Of a stretch of DNA of 20,811 bases, positions 6,369-13,806 are shown one piece after another. The stretch spans positions 1 to 20,811 of the forward strand of contig JAJRTI010000543.1 in assembly GCA_024278415.1 (NCBI GenBank). The letters run 5' to 3'. Position 1 is the stretch's first letter. Every line of letters starts with the position of its first letter. The notes under the pieces are model-generated. The model did no database searches. It saw nothing but the letters and a program-made list of their open reading frames with translations, and was not told the DNA's origin. The DNA is from Planctomycetota bacterium (lineage in GTDB: Bacteria; Planctomycetota; Brocadiia; JAJRTI01). A program made the translations under genes and the position numbers.

Positions 6369-7619
6369 ATGCCCGATATTGCCTACAAAGCCCGACGCAG
6401 CAACGGCGAACTCATCGAAGGCGTGATGCCTGGTGAGAACGAGAGCGCGGTCGCGTCCGAACTCCGGCGCCAGGGCCTGTTCGTGGTTAGCGTGGATGCG
6501 AGCGCGGCGCGGTCACAGGCCGGCGCGCGAGCGGCGCGGGCCCCTCGCACCCAGCGGGCGGCCGGCGGGCTGTTCGGCAACCGCGTCAATCGCAAGGATC
6601 TCATGCTCTTCACGTCGCAACTCTCCATCCTCCTCCAGACCGGCAGCAACCTTGTGACCGCGCTCGTGGTGTTGGAAGAACAGACCGAGAGCCCGCGCAT
6701 GGGCGAGATCTTGCGCGACGTGGCCGAAGCGGTGCAAGGCGGCGAGCCGCTGTCGAACGCGCTCGAGCGCTACCCCAAGGTGTTCGACCGCGTGTACGTG
6801 AGCATGATCCGCTCGGGCGAGACGAGCGGCACGCTTACCGACACGCTCAAGCGCCTCAGCGAGTTCCTCCAAAACCAAGCCCGGATCCGCTCGAACCTGC
6901 GCAGCGCGATCATGTACCCCGCGATCCTCTCTGTGATCTCCATCGCGGTCGTGGTGTTCATGGTCACCTTCGTGCTGCCTCGGTTCGCCGGCATCTTCGA
7001 CCGCTTCGACGCGAAGCTGCCCGGCCCGACGCAGTTCCTCATCGACGTCAGCACGGCATTTCGCACGTATTGGTATCTGGTGCTTGGCGGTGTGGTGGCG
7101 GCCATCGTCGGCTTCCGCACCTTCGCCGCAAGCTACGTCGGCAAGAAGGCCCTGCACAAGTTCGTGCTCAGTGTGTCCATCCTTGGTCGCCTCCTGCGCA
7201 CGGTCTACACCGCGCGCATCATGCGCACCATGGGCGTGCTGCTCGACAGCAGCATCCCCATCCTCGACGCCGTCCAAGTGGCCCGATACGTGGTTCCCAA
7301 CGTGACCTACAAGCCGTTCTTCGACTCGCTACGTGACAACGTCACCAGCGGCCGCGGCATCAGCACGGCGTTCAGCTCGACCAGGCTCATGCCGCGTACC
7401 GTGGCTCAAATGGTGCGCACCGGCGAGGAGGCAGGCGCGGTAGCTGAGGTCATGCTGGCCGTGGCGGACCACTACGACGAAGAGGCCGATCGAGCCATCA
7501 AGGATCTGACCACCGTCCTCGAGCCCGCCATTATCATCTGCATGGGCGGCGTCGTCGGCTTCATCGCCATGTCGCTCGTGCTGCCGTTGTTCAAGCTGTC
7601 GAGCGCGATTCGAGGCTAA
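6369..7619 (+). CDS. pilC: PilC/GspF inner-membrane platform protein
   Basis: 416 aa. Contains two T2SSF cytoplasmic helical domains (about 76-200 and 280-400) and three membrane helices (about 186-209, 234-255 and 387-408). The N-terminal part (1-45) matches the small GspF N-domain, followed by an Ala/Arg-rich linker (45-70). It couples the ATPases to filament growth and retraction. It lies 28 nt after pilT. No clear Shine-Dalgarno sequence precedes ATG 6369. Confidence 0.95.
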   Translation: MPDIAYKARRSNGELIEGVMPGENESAVASELRRQGLFVVSVDASAARSQAGARAARAPRTQRAAGGLFGNRVNRKDLMLFTSQLSILLQTGSNLVTALVVLEEQTESPRMGEILRDVAEAVQGGEPLSNALERYPKVFDRVYVSMIRSGETSGTLTDTLKRLSEFLQNQARIRSNLRSAIMYPAILSVISIAVVVFMVTFVLPRFAGIFDRFDAKLPGPTQFLIDVSTAFRTYWYLVLGGVVAAIVGFRTFAASYVGKKALHKFVLSVSILGRLLRTVYTARIMRTMGVLLDSSIPILDAVQVARYVVPNVTYKPFFDSLRDNVTSGRGISTAFSSTRLMPRTVAQMVRTGEEAGAVAEVMLAVADHYDEEADRAIKDLTTVLEPAIIICMGGVVGFIAMSLVLPLFKLSSAIRG

Positions 7620-7633
7620 CGCGGAGACCCCCT

Positions 7634-7879
7634 ATGAAACCCCGAGACATCGTCATCGTCGCCCTGCTAGTGCTGAACTTGACCTACCTCGTCGTACGCG
7701 ACGACGTGGCGCTCGCCGCGCAGTCCCGGAGGCATGATAAGAAGCCCGTGGCCTTCAAGTCTGCCTCCGAGCGCTCCCTGCCGTTTCTGAAAGACATCCG
7801 GGACTCGCTCCGGAGCATCGACGGCAAGATGGACACGCTCATCGCGCTTCAGCAGAACGCAGCAAAGCAGAAGAAGTAG
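7634..7879 (+). CDS. Small membrane-anchored coiled-coil protein
   Basis: 81 aa. One hydrophobic segment (about 6-21) near the start, then a basic stretch, then a heptad-like helix (about 50-75) that ends in KQKK. The segment could also be a signal peptide cleaved after an Ala near 29. GGAG lies about 9 nt before ATG 7634. It sits 14 nt after pilC, so it is probably co-transcribed. I do not recognise the family. Its topology resembles small accessory proteins of the alignment complex, but that is only resemblance. Confidence 0.65.
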   Translation: MKPRDIVIVALLVLNLTYLVVRDDVALAAQSRRHDKKPVAFKSASERSLPFLKDIRDSLRSIDGKMDTLIALQQNAAKQKK

Positions 7880-7891
7880 CGACGTCGCTAC
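7876..7891. promoter_or_regulatory. 16-bp palindrome overlapping a stop codon
   Basis: GTAGCGACGTCGCTAC is a perfect palindrome that includes the TAG of the small membrane protein gene. It lies 103 bp upstream of the MerR-type gene, in the only sizeable gap between pilC and pilM (7880-7993). It could be an operator for that regulator, but the usual MerR spacer architecture is not visible. Confidence 0.35.
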
Positions 7892-7993
7892 GCGTGCAGA
7901 TCTACACCTCCAAACGTTGACGGCCATCTTCTCTGTGATGGTCTTGTACGCCTTGCCCGCCGAATGCGGATTTGAGGCGAGAGGAGTCCGACC

Positions 7994-8251
7994 ATGAGCG
8001 GTACCCTGACAGCCACGTGCGGAGCGACGGAAGTCGCCACCCGCGTCGGCATCACCCTGAGGCAACTCTACTACTGGGAGCGCTTCGGGGTGGTCGAGCC
8101 GCGGCGCGAGACGTTCGGCGACCGGAAGTTCCGGCGCTACACGGAGCGCGACATCCAACTGCTCCGCCAAGTGAAACGCCTGGTCGACGAAGGCTACGTG
8201 CTCAGCCGAGCAGCCGAGAAGGCCATGGCCGCCGAAACGGGAGATGCCTGA
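7994..8251 (+). CDS. One-domain MerR-type DNA-binding protein
   Basis: 85 aa. It has the MerR helix-turn-helix (about 11-30, VATRVGITLRQLYYWERFGV), the wing with RRYTERD, and the following helix (51-65). It then ends; the dimerisation and effector part of full MerR proteins is missing. GAGAGGAG lies 7 nt upstream of ATG 7994. Its TGA overlaps the pilM ATG by one base (TGATG), so it is translated with pilM. It may autoregulate the operon, or may serve as a protein-binding or DNA-linked adaptor; neither is shown. Confidence 0.8.
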   Translation: MSGTLTATCGATEVATRVGITLRQLYYWERFGVVEPRRETFGDRKFRRYTERDIQLLRQVKRLVDEGYVLSRAAEKAMAAETGDA

Positions 8252-9315
8252 TGCCCCCCAGGCGCAACCCCTTCTCCCTCATCGGCGTCGATCTGGGCCG
8301 GCGCTCCGTCGAACTCGTCCAACTCCGCCGCGCTGGCGAGGGCTGGAAGCTGCACGAAGCCGGCCGCGCCGACCTGCCAGTCGCGCAGGACGACCCGGCG
8401 TCCGCAGGTGAATGCGCCCGCGCGATCAAGCGCCTGCGCTCGGCCTGCGCGTTCCGCGGCAAGGACGCAGCGGCCGCGCTGAGCATCGCCGACCTCGACG
8501 TGCGGCCGTTGCGCCTGCCCCCAGCCCGCGACGACGAACTGAGACAGATGGTGCGCTTCGAGGTCGAGGCGTACTTGCAGTACCCCATCGACCAGGCCGT
8601 CGTCGACTACGTGGCCACAGGAGAGATTGTCGACCGGGGCGAGCGCAAGACCGAGGTCATCGCCGTGTGCTCCCGCCGCCGCGCGGTCGACGAGCAGTTG
8701 GAGGTGCTCAAGGGCGCCGGCCTGCGGGCACGCGTGGTCGATGTGACGCCCTGCGCGCTCGCCCGCGCGCTGGGCCAGCCGGGCCGCGAAGCCGTGGCGA
8801 TCCTCGATATTGGTTTCGAGACCTCGGCCGTCGCGATTGTGCGGGGCGAGGATCTCATCTTCTGCCGCCGCGTGGACGTGGGCAGCCAGCACGTGACGCA
8901 GGCCATCGCGGAGAAGCTGGGCCTGGACACGGATCGCGCGGAAGACGTGAAAGTGCGCCATGGTCTGGACACCAAGCCTGTGGCCGAATTCGCCGATGGC
9001 GGCGCGAACGACATCCCGCGCACCATCTTTGCCGCGGCCCACGAGACGCTAGGCCACGTGGCCGACGAGGTACAGAAGTCTCTGCGCTACTGTGCGGCCA
9101 ACCGCCGCGGCCTGAGCGCGACGAAGCTGCTCATGACCGGCGGCGGTGCGATGATGCAAAACGTCGACCAGTTCCTCAGCGAGCGGCTAGCCATGCCCGT
9201 GGCTCCTGGCGATCCGTTCGCCACGGTCGAGGTCGATGCCGCGGCACCTTCCAGCCTGGCCGAAGACGCGCCGTTCTACGCGGTCGCGGTCGGCTTAGCC
9301 AAGTTGGAGCTATAG
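8251..9315 (+). CDS. pilM: PilM, actin-like cytoplasmic ring protein
   Basis: 354 aa from ATG 8251. The actin-fold phosphate motif IGVDLGRRSVELVQL lies at 11-25. A second motif, ILDIGFETSAVAIV, and a late GGGAMM adenosine-type motif follow. In type IV pili PilM binds ATP and the N-terminus of PilN (NLLP motif) and links the ATPase to the PilN/PilO/PilP complex. The gene overlaps the MerR-type gene by one base and lies 4 nt before pilN. A longer in-frame reading upstream from 7972 was rejected because it runs through the MerR gene as Arg/His-rich shadow sequence. Confidence 0.93.
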   Translation: MPPRRNPFSLIGVDLGRRSVELVQLRRAGEGWKLHEAGRADLPVAQDDPASAGECARAIKRLRSACAFRGKDAAAALSIADLDVRPLRLPPARDDELRQMVRFEVEAYLQYPIDQAVVDYVATGEIVDRGERKTEVIAVCSRRRAVDEQLEVLKGAGLRARVVDVTPCALARALGQPGREAVAILDIGFETSAVAIVRGEDLIFCRRVDVGSQHVTQAIAEKLGLDTDRAEDVKVRHGLDTKPVAEFADGGANDIPRTIFAAAHETLGHVADEVQKSLRYCAANRRGLSATKLLMTGGGAMMQNVDQFLSERLAMPVAPGDPFATVEVDAAAPSSLAEDAPFYAVAVGLAKLEL

Positions 9316-9319
9316 ACCG

Positions 9320-9928
9320 ATGGCACACGTGAACCTCCTCCCCACCGACGTGATCGAGCGCGAGCGCCAGCACGCGCGCCTGGTCGTGTGGTGCATGGTG
9401 TCCCTTGTGGTCGCATGCAGCCTCGCGATCGCGTACGTCGTACTGCAACAGCGCGTCACGCGCGTGGAAGGCCGCGTGGCCAAGCTGAAGAAGCGCCGTG
9501 CGGATCTGGACGAGCGCATTGCCCGTGTGCAGAAGCTCACCGCGGAGCGCGAGAAGCTCCAGTGCCGCCAATTGATCATCCAAGGCCTCCTCGAACGCCA
9601 CAGTCTGTGCTTCCTGTTCGCCGAGTTGTCCGAACGCACGCCGGAGCTGGTCTGGCTGAAATCGATCTCTGTCTCTCAGCCTGAAGAAGCCGAGCCCTCC
9701 GGGGCCAAGCCAGCGGACGGCGCGGCGCCAGACGCCGCTGCCCTCGCTCCACCCGGGCCGCGTCAAGTGACCCTGTCGGGCTTTGCCCGGTCGAACGCGG
9801 AGTTGGCGCGGCTCATGTCCCAGCTTCAGGGCTCGAAATGGATCAAAGAACCCGTGCTTCAGATATCCAAACGGGAGCGTTTCCTCGACAAGGAAGCCAC
9901 GGAATTCGAGATCCGCTTCGAGTTTTAG
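9320..9928 (+). CDS. pilN: PilN, inner-membrane alignment protein
   Basis: 202 aa. The N-terminus has the PilM-binding NLLP motif (5-8), one membrane helix (about 21-42), a coiled coil (43-80) and a ferredoxin-like periplasmic domain (about 95-202). An Ala/Pro-rich insertion (about 121-147) interrupts that domain. Starts 4 nt after pilM. Confidence 0.92.
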   Translation: MAHVNLLPTDVIERERQHARLVVWCMVSLVVACSLAIAYVVLQQRVTRVEGRVAKLKKRRADLDERIARVQKLTAEREKLQCRQLIIQGLLERHSLCFLFAELSERTPELVWLKSISVSQPEEAEPSGAKPADGAAPDAAALAPPGPRQVTLSGFARSNAELARLMSQLQGSKWIKEPVLQISKRERFLDKEATEFEIRFEF

Positions 9929-9960
9929 GCAGCCCCCCGCCATTTAGGTATCCCCTTGCC

Positions 9961-10494
9961 ATGAAAACCTCGCACATCGACATGGCCTTTGTCGGCGGCT
10001 TGCTCATCGCAGTGGCGCTCGCGGGCTTCAAGGTTTACATGCCACAAGTGCAACGTGCGGACGCGGCCAAGGCCGCCACGCTCGCCTCGGAAGCTGAGCT
10101 GAGCAAAAGCGAACAGGTGGCGATGGACGAACAGCAGATGGAGCAAGAAGTCGCTTGCATCGTTGCCCATCTCAAGGACTTCGACACCCGGCTGCCCTCG
10201 GCCACCGAGATCGATAAGTTCCTGAAACAGATCAGCGAGATCGCGGCGCGCCACGAACTGAAACTCGACCTCGTAAAGCCGGGCGAGATCGAGATGCGGC
10301 CCCTGTACGCGCAGTTGCCGATCACGATCGCGGGCACGTGCCGTTTCCCGCAGTTCTATGGGCTGCTTCGCGACATTCGAGAGATGCCGCGCCTCACCAA
10401 GGTTGCGGATCTGCGGCTTGAGGCCCGTGCGGATCAGCCCGACTGTAAGGTCGAAATGACGCTGTTGATCTTCCTTTGCCGACGTGGAGTCTGA
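9961..10494 (+). CDS. pilO: PilO, inner-membrane alignment protein
   Basis: 177 aa from ATG 9961. Short cytoplasmic N-terminus, membrane helix (about 8-27), coiled coil (28-65), then a ferredoxin-like domain with the typical GTCRFPQFYGLLRDI segment (about 121-137). It pairs with PilN in the periplasm. It lies 32 nt after pilN, behind a C-rich stretch without a clear ribosome binding site. Confidence 0.92.
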   Translation: MKTSHIDMAFVGGLLIAVALAGFKVYMPQVQRADAAKAATLASEAELSKSEQVAMDEQQMEQEVACIVAHLKDFDTRLPSATEIDKFLKQISEIAARHELKLDLVKPGEIEMRPLYAQLPITIAGTCRFPQFYGLLRDIREMPRLTKVADLRLEARADQPDCKVEMTLLIFLCRRGV

Positions 10495-10500
10495 CCCGCC

Positions 10501-11112
10501 ATGGCTGCCCAACCCAACGCCAACCCGCCTGGCGGCGATACGACAAAGATCGTCGTGCTCGTCGTGCTCGTGGCCGTCTTCGCCGGCATCTGGGTTCCTC
10601 GGCTGCTCAAGAAGAGCCGGCGTCCGCAGGCCGCGAGTGCGGCTGCGCCCACGTCCTCAACCGCAACGGCCGCGCCAACCCTCGAAGCCGCCACCACGGC
10701 TAAGCCGGCCGCGCCTGCTGCCCCAACCCCGTCTCCAGCCACCTGCGCTGTGGCGACGGCATGTTCCGACGCCGACGGCCCCCCGGCGGAACTGAAGCGC
10801 GACCCGTTCACCGTGTCCGAAGCCCTGAGGCAGCTCATGACGGTTGCCCAGCCTGCAACGCCCACCACCCAATCGGCGCCGGAAGCCGCCGCCTCGCAGG
10901 CCCCCGACCTTTTGCGCGAAGCGCGCTTGTGGACCCTCCAAGCCACAGTCATTGACGGCGCGGCCCGCTACGGCATGATCGATGGAAGAATCGCTGTCGA
11001 AGGCCAGACGTTCAAAGGCCTGACAGTCAAGTCCGTAGGCGAGCGCGAAGTGGTGCTCGAAGGCCCAACTGGCGAACTGCGTTTGACCATGGACGAAGGA
11101 GAAGCGAAATGA
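10501..11112 (+). CDS. pilP: PilP/GspC-like periplasmic linker
   Basis: 203 aa. Membrane helix (about 16-34), long Ala/Pro/Thr-rich linker (41-97), KRDPF motif (99-103), a second flexible part, then a small beta domain (about 146-198) of the HR type that contacts the secretin. It is anchored by a membrane helix, like GspC, rather than by a lipid, like most PilP proteins; position and KRDPF fit either name. GGAG lies about 11 nt upstream of ATG 10501. Its TGA overlaps the secretin ATG (ATGA). Confidence 0.75.
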   Translation: MAAQPNANPPGGDTTKIVVLVVLVAVFAGIWVPRLLKKSRRPQAASAAAPTSSTATAAPTLEAATTAKPAAPAAPTPSPATCAVATACSDADGPPAELKRDPFTVSEALRQLMTVAQPATPTTQSAPEAAASQAPDLLREARLWTLQATVIDGAARYGMIDGRIAVEGQTFKGLTVKSVGEREVVLEGPTGELRLTMDEGEAK

Positions 11113-12833
11113 ACCGCCCCCTGCTCCGCTTCGCCACCGCTATCGGCTGCGTCGCTCTCGTGGGGTGCAGCGCACCTCGCTCCGGCCGGTGGTACGTGCG
11201 CCCTGTGCCCGGTGCGGCTTCGGCCTCACAGGTGCGAGCGCTACGCATGGCCGCGCGCCAGCCGGCACCTGTCCGGGCGACGCCCCGCCCGGAGACGGCT
11301 CCAGGGTTGAACTTGCCCAAACGAAAGCGCCCCACGCCGAACCTCGCGCCTGTTGCACGCGCGAAGAAGGCTGTCCAAGGGGAGGCTCCGGCGGCGACTC
11401 CATCCGTGGGGACGCGTCTGGCGCCTGCCGCGCCCATGAGCGCACTAGCCGCCGCGACCCTCGCGGCAGCCACACCGGCAGCGCCCACGGTCGACGTACC
11501 ACAGGAAGGGCTGACTACGGGCCAGGGCGGCAAGATCACGCTGCACGTCAAGGACACGAGCATTGCCGATGTGCTCAAGCTTCTGTCAATCAGACGCCGC
11601 GTAAACATCGCGGTGGCTGGGGATCTGAGCGGGAACGTGACAGTGAGCCTCTACGACGTGAGCCTCGAGGAGGCCCTCGACGCAATCCTCACAGTGAATG
11701 GCTACACCTGGGCTCTGAAGGGCAACGTGGTCTACGTGACCAATGCGCAGAGCGAGGCCGCGTTGCCCCTGGAGACGCAGGCCCGACAGACCCGAATCTT
11801 CCGGCTCAACTACGCGGACGTAACGAAAACGCACGAAACTGTGAGTGCCCTGCTCTCCCGCGTGGGCAAGGCGTTCTTCACCGAAGCTCAGACAGGCGAC
11901 AACCGCCTCTCGGAAGACTTGCTCATCGTGGAAGACCTGCCGGCATATCTTGACCGCGTTGCGCTCGTGGTAAAGGAACTCGACCGGCGGCCGCGGCAAG
12001 TCATGATCCGGGCTCGGATCTTCGAGATCACGTTGAAGGACGAGTACAACATTGGGGTGCACTGGGACGTGTCGGGCTGGGCCGCAGACGTGGCCCACGC
12101 CGGCGTCTCGCCCAAAGCCGCGGCCACCCTGCTCACGCAAAACTTCGCGACGCTGTCCAGTGCGTCCAACGCCACCGGCATGTTCTTCACGCTCTCATCG
12201 CGCGAGGTTAGTGCCTACATGTCGGCCCTCCAACAAGTGGCCAAACTCAAAACGCTGGCCACGCCGCATCTGCTGGCGCTTGACGGCGAGATGGCGCGCA
12301 TTCAAGTCGGCTCGCAACTCGGCTACCGCACCACCACCACAACCGAGACCAGCACCCAGGAGACGGTCGAGTTCCTCGACATCGGCACAATGCTCGAAGT
12401 CGAGCCGTCCATCGCGGACGATGGCAACATCGTGCTGCTCGTGAAGCCCGAGGTGAGCGACGGCCAGGTGGACTCCAACACGGGCCTGCCGTCTGAGAAC
12501 ACGTCGCAGGCTGAAACGTCGCTGGTGGTGCAAGACGGCAAGACAGTCGTCATCGGCGGCTTGATTTCCGAACGCGACGAAGTGCGCCGATCCCAGGTGC
12601 CGATTCTCGGGGACATTCCCTTATTGGGGTGGCTCTTCCGACGCAACGAGACGCAGAAGATCAGCCGCGAGATCATCGTGACGCTAACGCCACAGATTGT
12701 TCCCGACAGCTTCGGCACATCGCGCACGGCTCCGAGCATGACCAAGGCCGTGGCCACGGTAGACGAGGCGTTCCCAAGTCCCATGGTAAAGAAGAAGCGG
12801 TCGCCGTGGACAACCTTGGATGCGCTCAAGTGA
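11109..12833 (+). CDS. pilQ: Lipoprotein secretin (outer-membrane gate)
   Basis: 574 aa. Lipoprotein signal with lipobox LVGC (C20). A long Ala/Pro-rich linker (21-135) follows. STN-like N0 domain (about 141-212), one N1 domain (about 228-292) and the secretin barrel domain (about 297-532), including the VPILGDIPLLGWLF signature (497-510). The C-terminus is a basic tail (530-574). It has only one N1 repeat, so it is shorter than most GspD proteins and closer to a minimal PilQ. AAGGAG lies 7 nt before ATG 11109. The lipid suggests that it may reach the outer membrane without a separate pilotin. Confidence 0.92.
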   Translation: MNRPLLRFATAIGCVALVGCSAPRSGRWYVRPVPGAASASQVRALRMAARQPAPVRATPRPETAPGLNLPKRKRPTPNLAPVARAKKAVQGEAPAATPSVGTRLAPAAPMSALAAATLAAATPAAPTVDVPQEGLTTGQGGKITLHVKDTSIADVLKLLSIRRRVNIAVAGDLSGNVTVSLYDVSLEEALDAILTVNGYTWALKGNVVYVTNAQSEAALPLETQARQTRIFRLNYADVTKTHETVSALLSRVGKAFFTEAQTGDNRLSEDLLIVEDLPAYLDRVALVVKELDRRPRQVMIRARIFEITLKDEYNIGVHWDVSGWAADVAHAGVSPKAAATLLTQNFATLSSASNATGMFFTLSSREVSAYMSALQQVAKLKTLATPHLLALDGEMARIQVGSQLGYRTTTTTETSTQETVEFLDIGTMLEVEPSIADDGNIVLLVKPEVSDGQVDSNTGLPSENTSQAETSLVVQDGKTVVIGGLISERDEVRRSQVPILGDIPLLGWLFRRNETQKISREIIVTLTPQIVPDSFGTSRTAPSMTKAVATVDEAFPSPMVKKKRSPWTTLDALK

Positions 12834-12997
12834 CCCCTGCTGGCGCTGTGCCAGATTGGAACGTGTGGTCCATTGGCCTGTTCAGAATGGCACGGCACGG
12901 AGTTCATTGCCGGAGGCTCCCACGCAGAGTCCCGCGTAACACGGTTGAATATCCTTGGTTATGACTTCCCCCCATCCACCAATTCACGTACTGAATT
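12834..12997. other. Gap after the secretin gene
   Basis: No gene. A weak 5-bp stem CTGGC/GCCAG (12840-12844/12850-12854) follows the secretin stop; it is too small to call a terminator. The remainder leads into the promoter at 12998. Confidence 0.5.
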
Positions 12998-13013
12998 CGG
13001 CACGAGTCTTGCA
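12998..13013 (+). promoter_or_regulatory. Candidate sigma-54 promoter of the pseudopilin genes
   Basis: CGGCACGAGTCTTGCA matches the -24/-12 consensus TGGCACG-N4-TTGCA at all conserved bases except the first, with GG and GC 10 nt apart. Transcription would begin near 13024, giving a leader of about 128 nt. Sigma-54 control of major pilins by PilS/PilR is well known in Pseudomonas and Myxococcus, which supports the call. Confidence 0.65.
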
Positions 13014-13036
13014 AAAGACATGTGTCGCACTCCCTT

Positions 13037-13048
13037 GAAAGGAGGTGG
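13037..13048 (+). promoter_or_regulatory. Orphan strong Shine-Dalgarno block in the pilin leader
   Basis: GAAAGGAGGTGG is nearly fully complementary to the 3' end of 16S rRNA, yet no ATG follows at a useful distance and it lies about 104 nt before the pilin start. GAAAGGAGG is the sequence of the STAB-SD element known to stabilise cry mRNAs by ribosome binding near the 5' end. It lies about 13 nt after the predicted transcription start. Confidence 0.45.
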
Positions 13049-13137
13049 AGCGACAAACCGATATCCGCTTTTGTTGTTCCGACACGACCGCAGGAAGCGA
13101 CGGTTTTCCATTCAGTTTGCATAGTCCCAGCACAATT

Positions 13138-13145
13138 GAGAGGTG
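13138..13145 (+). promoter_or_regulatory. Ribosome binding site of the major pseudopilin
   Basis: GAGAGGTG lies 6 nt before ATG 13152. The in-frame GTG at 13143 lies inside this site, so ATG 13152 is the start. Confidence 0.75.
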
Positions 13146-13151
13146 AATACA

Positions 13152-13688
13152 ATGTTGAAGAGGATGAAGCGTAAAGAAAGCGGTTTCACGCTTGTTGAAT
13201 TGATCATTGTCATCGTGATCCTCGGTATCCTGGCGTCCATCGCCATCCCGTCGATCATTGGCTCGGCCGACGAAGCGCGCGAGGCAGCCCTGAGCCAAGA
13301 CCTGTCCACGCTCCGTAAGGCTATCCAACTCTATGCGGCTCAGCACCAGGCCAAGTATCCCGGCGCCGTTGCATACAACCTGGGCAACAAGGCAGGCACA
13401 GAGGCCGCGGTCAAGAACCAACTGCTCTACTGGAGCGACAAGGCCGGCAACTGCTCCAAGACCAAAGATAAGAGCAAGTATCCCTTCGGCCCCTACCTCA
13501 CCAAGGAATTCCCTAAGGTTCCCGTGGGCGCCGGCGCCGACAAGGACACTGTCAACGTGACCGCGGATAAGGGCCAACTCACCGCCACTGGCAAAGATGG
13601 CGCATGGATGTACAGCTATGAGACTGGCGAGATCATCTGCAACGACGACACGACTGACCAATCCGGCAAGAAGTACTCCTCGTACTAG
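13152..13688 (+). CDS. gspG: Major pseudopilin, GspG-like
   Basis: 178 aa. Class III leader of 11 residues, cleavage G11/F12, E16 as Glu+5, then the hydrophobic helix of a major pilin (LVELIIVIVILGILASIAIP). The C-terminal domain has YPFGPYLTKEF and WMYSYETGEIICND, and two cysteines that may form a disulfide. It is the likely main filament subunit: it is first after a strong candidate promoter, has the best ribosome binding site, and is followed by a stable hairpin. It needs a prepilin peptidase, not found here. Confidence 0.93.
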   Translation: MLKRMKRKESGFTLVELIIVIVILGILASIAIPSIIGSADEAREAALSQDLSTLRKAIQLYAAQHQAKYPGAVAYNLGNKAGTEAAVKNQLLYWSDKAGNCSKTKDKSKYPFGPYLTKEFPKVPVGAGADKDTVNVTADKGQLTATGKDGAWMYSYETGEIICNDDTTDQSGKKYSSY

Positions 13689-13744
13689 TCACGCACCAAG
13701 CCTGCGTGGCGAGCCCCAACGCCGTCGTTTGACCCTCTAAGCCC

Positions 13745-13776
13745 CAGGGGGCTCGGGATTCTTCCCGAGTCCCCTG
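13745..13776 (+). terminator. Stable hairpin after the major pseudopilin gene
   Basis: 14-bp stem (13745-13758 with 13763-13776, one G-T pair), loop TTCT. No T-tract follows, so it is more likely a partial terminator or a 3'-end stabiliser that raises the major subunit over the downstream genes than a complete stop. Confidence 0.6.
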
Positions 13777-13806
13777 AATGCGCGTCTGAATCCCCCCCCC
13801 AGTGCC

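Noticed and set aside
12888..12913. TGGCACGGCACGGAGTTC as another sigma-54 promoter
   Set aside because: No TTGC at the required distance; the nearest GC is 13 nt or more from GG.
12993..13006. GAATTCGGCACGAG is identical to a common EcoRI cDNA-library adapter
   Set aside because: The same bases form a well-placed sigma-54 promoter and the sequence on both sides is continuous with the locus, so coincidence is more likely than a cloning artefact.
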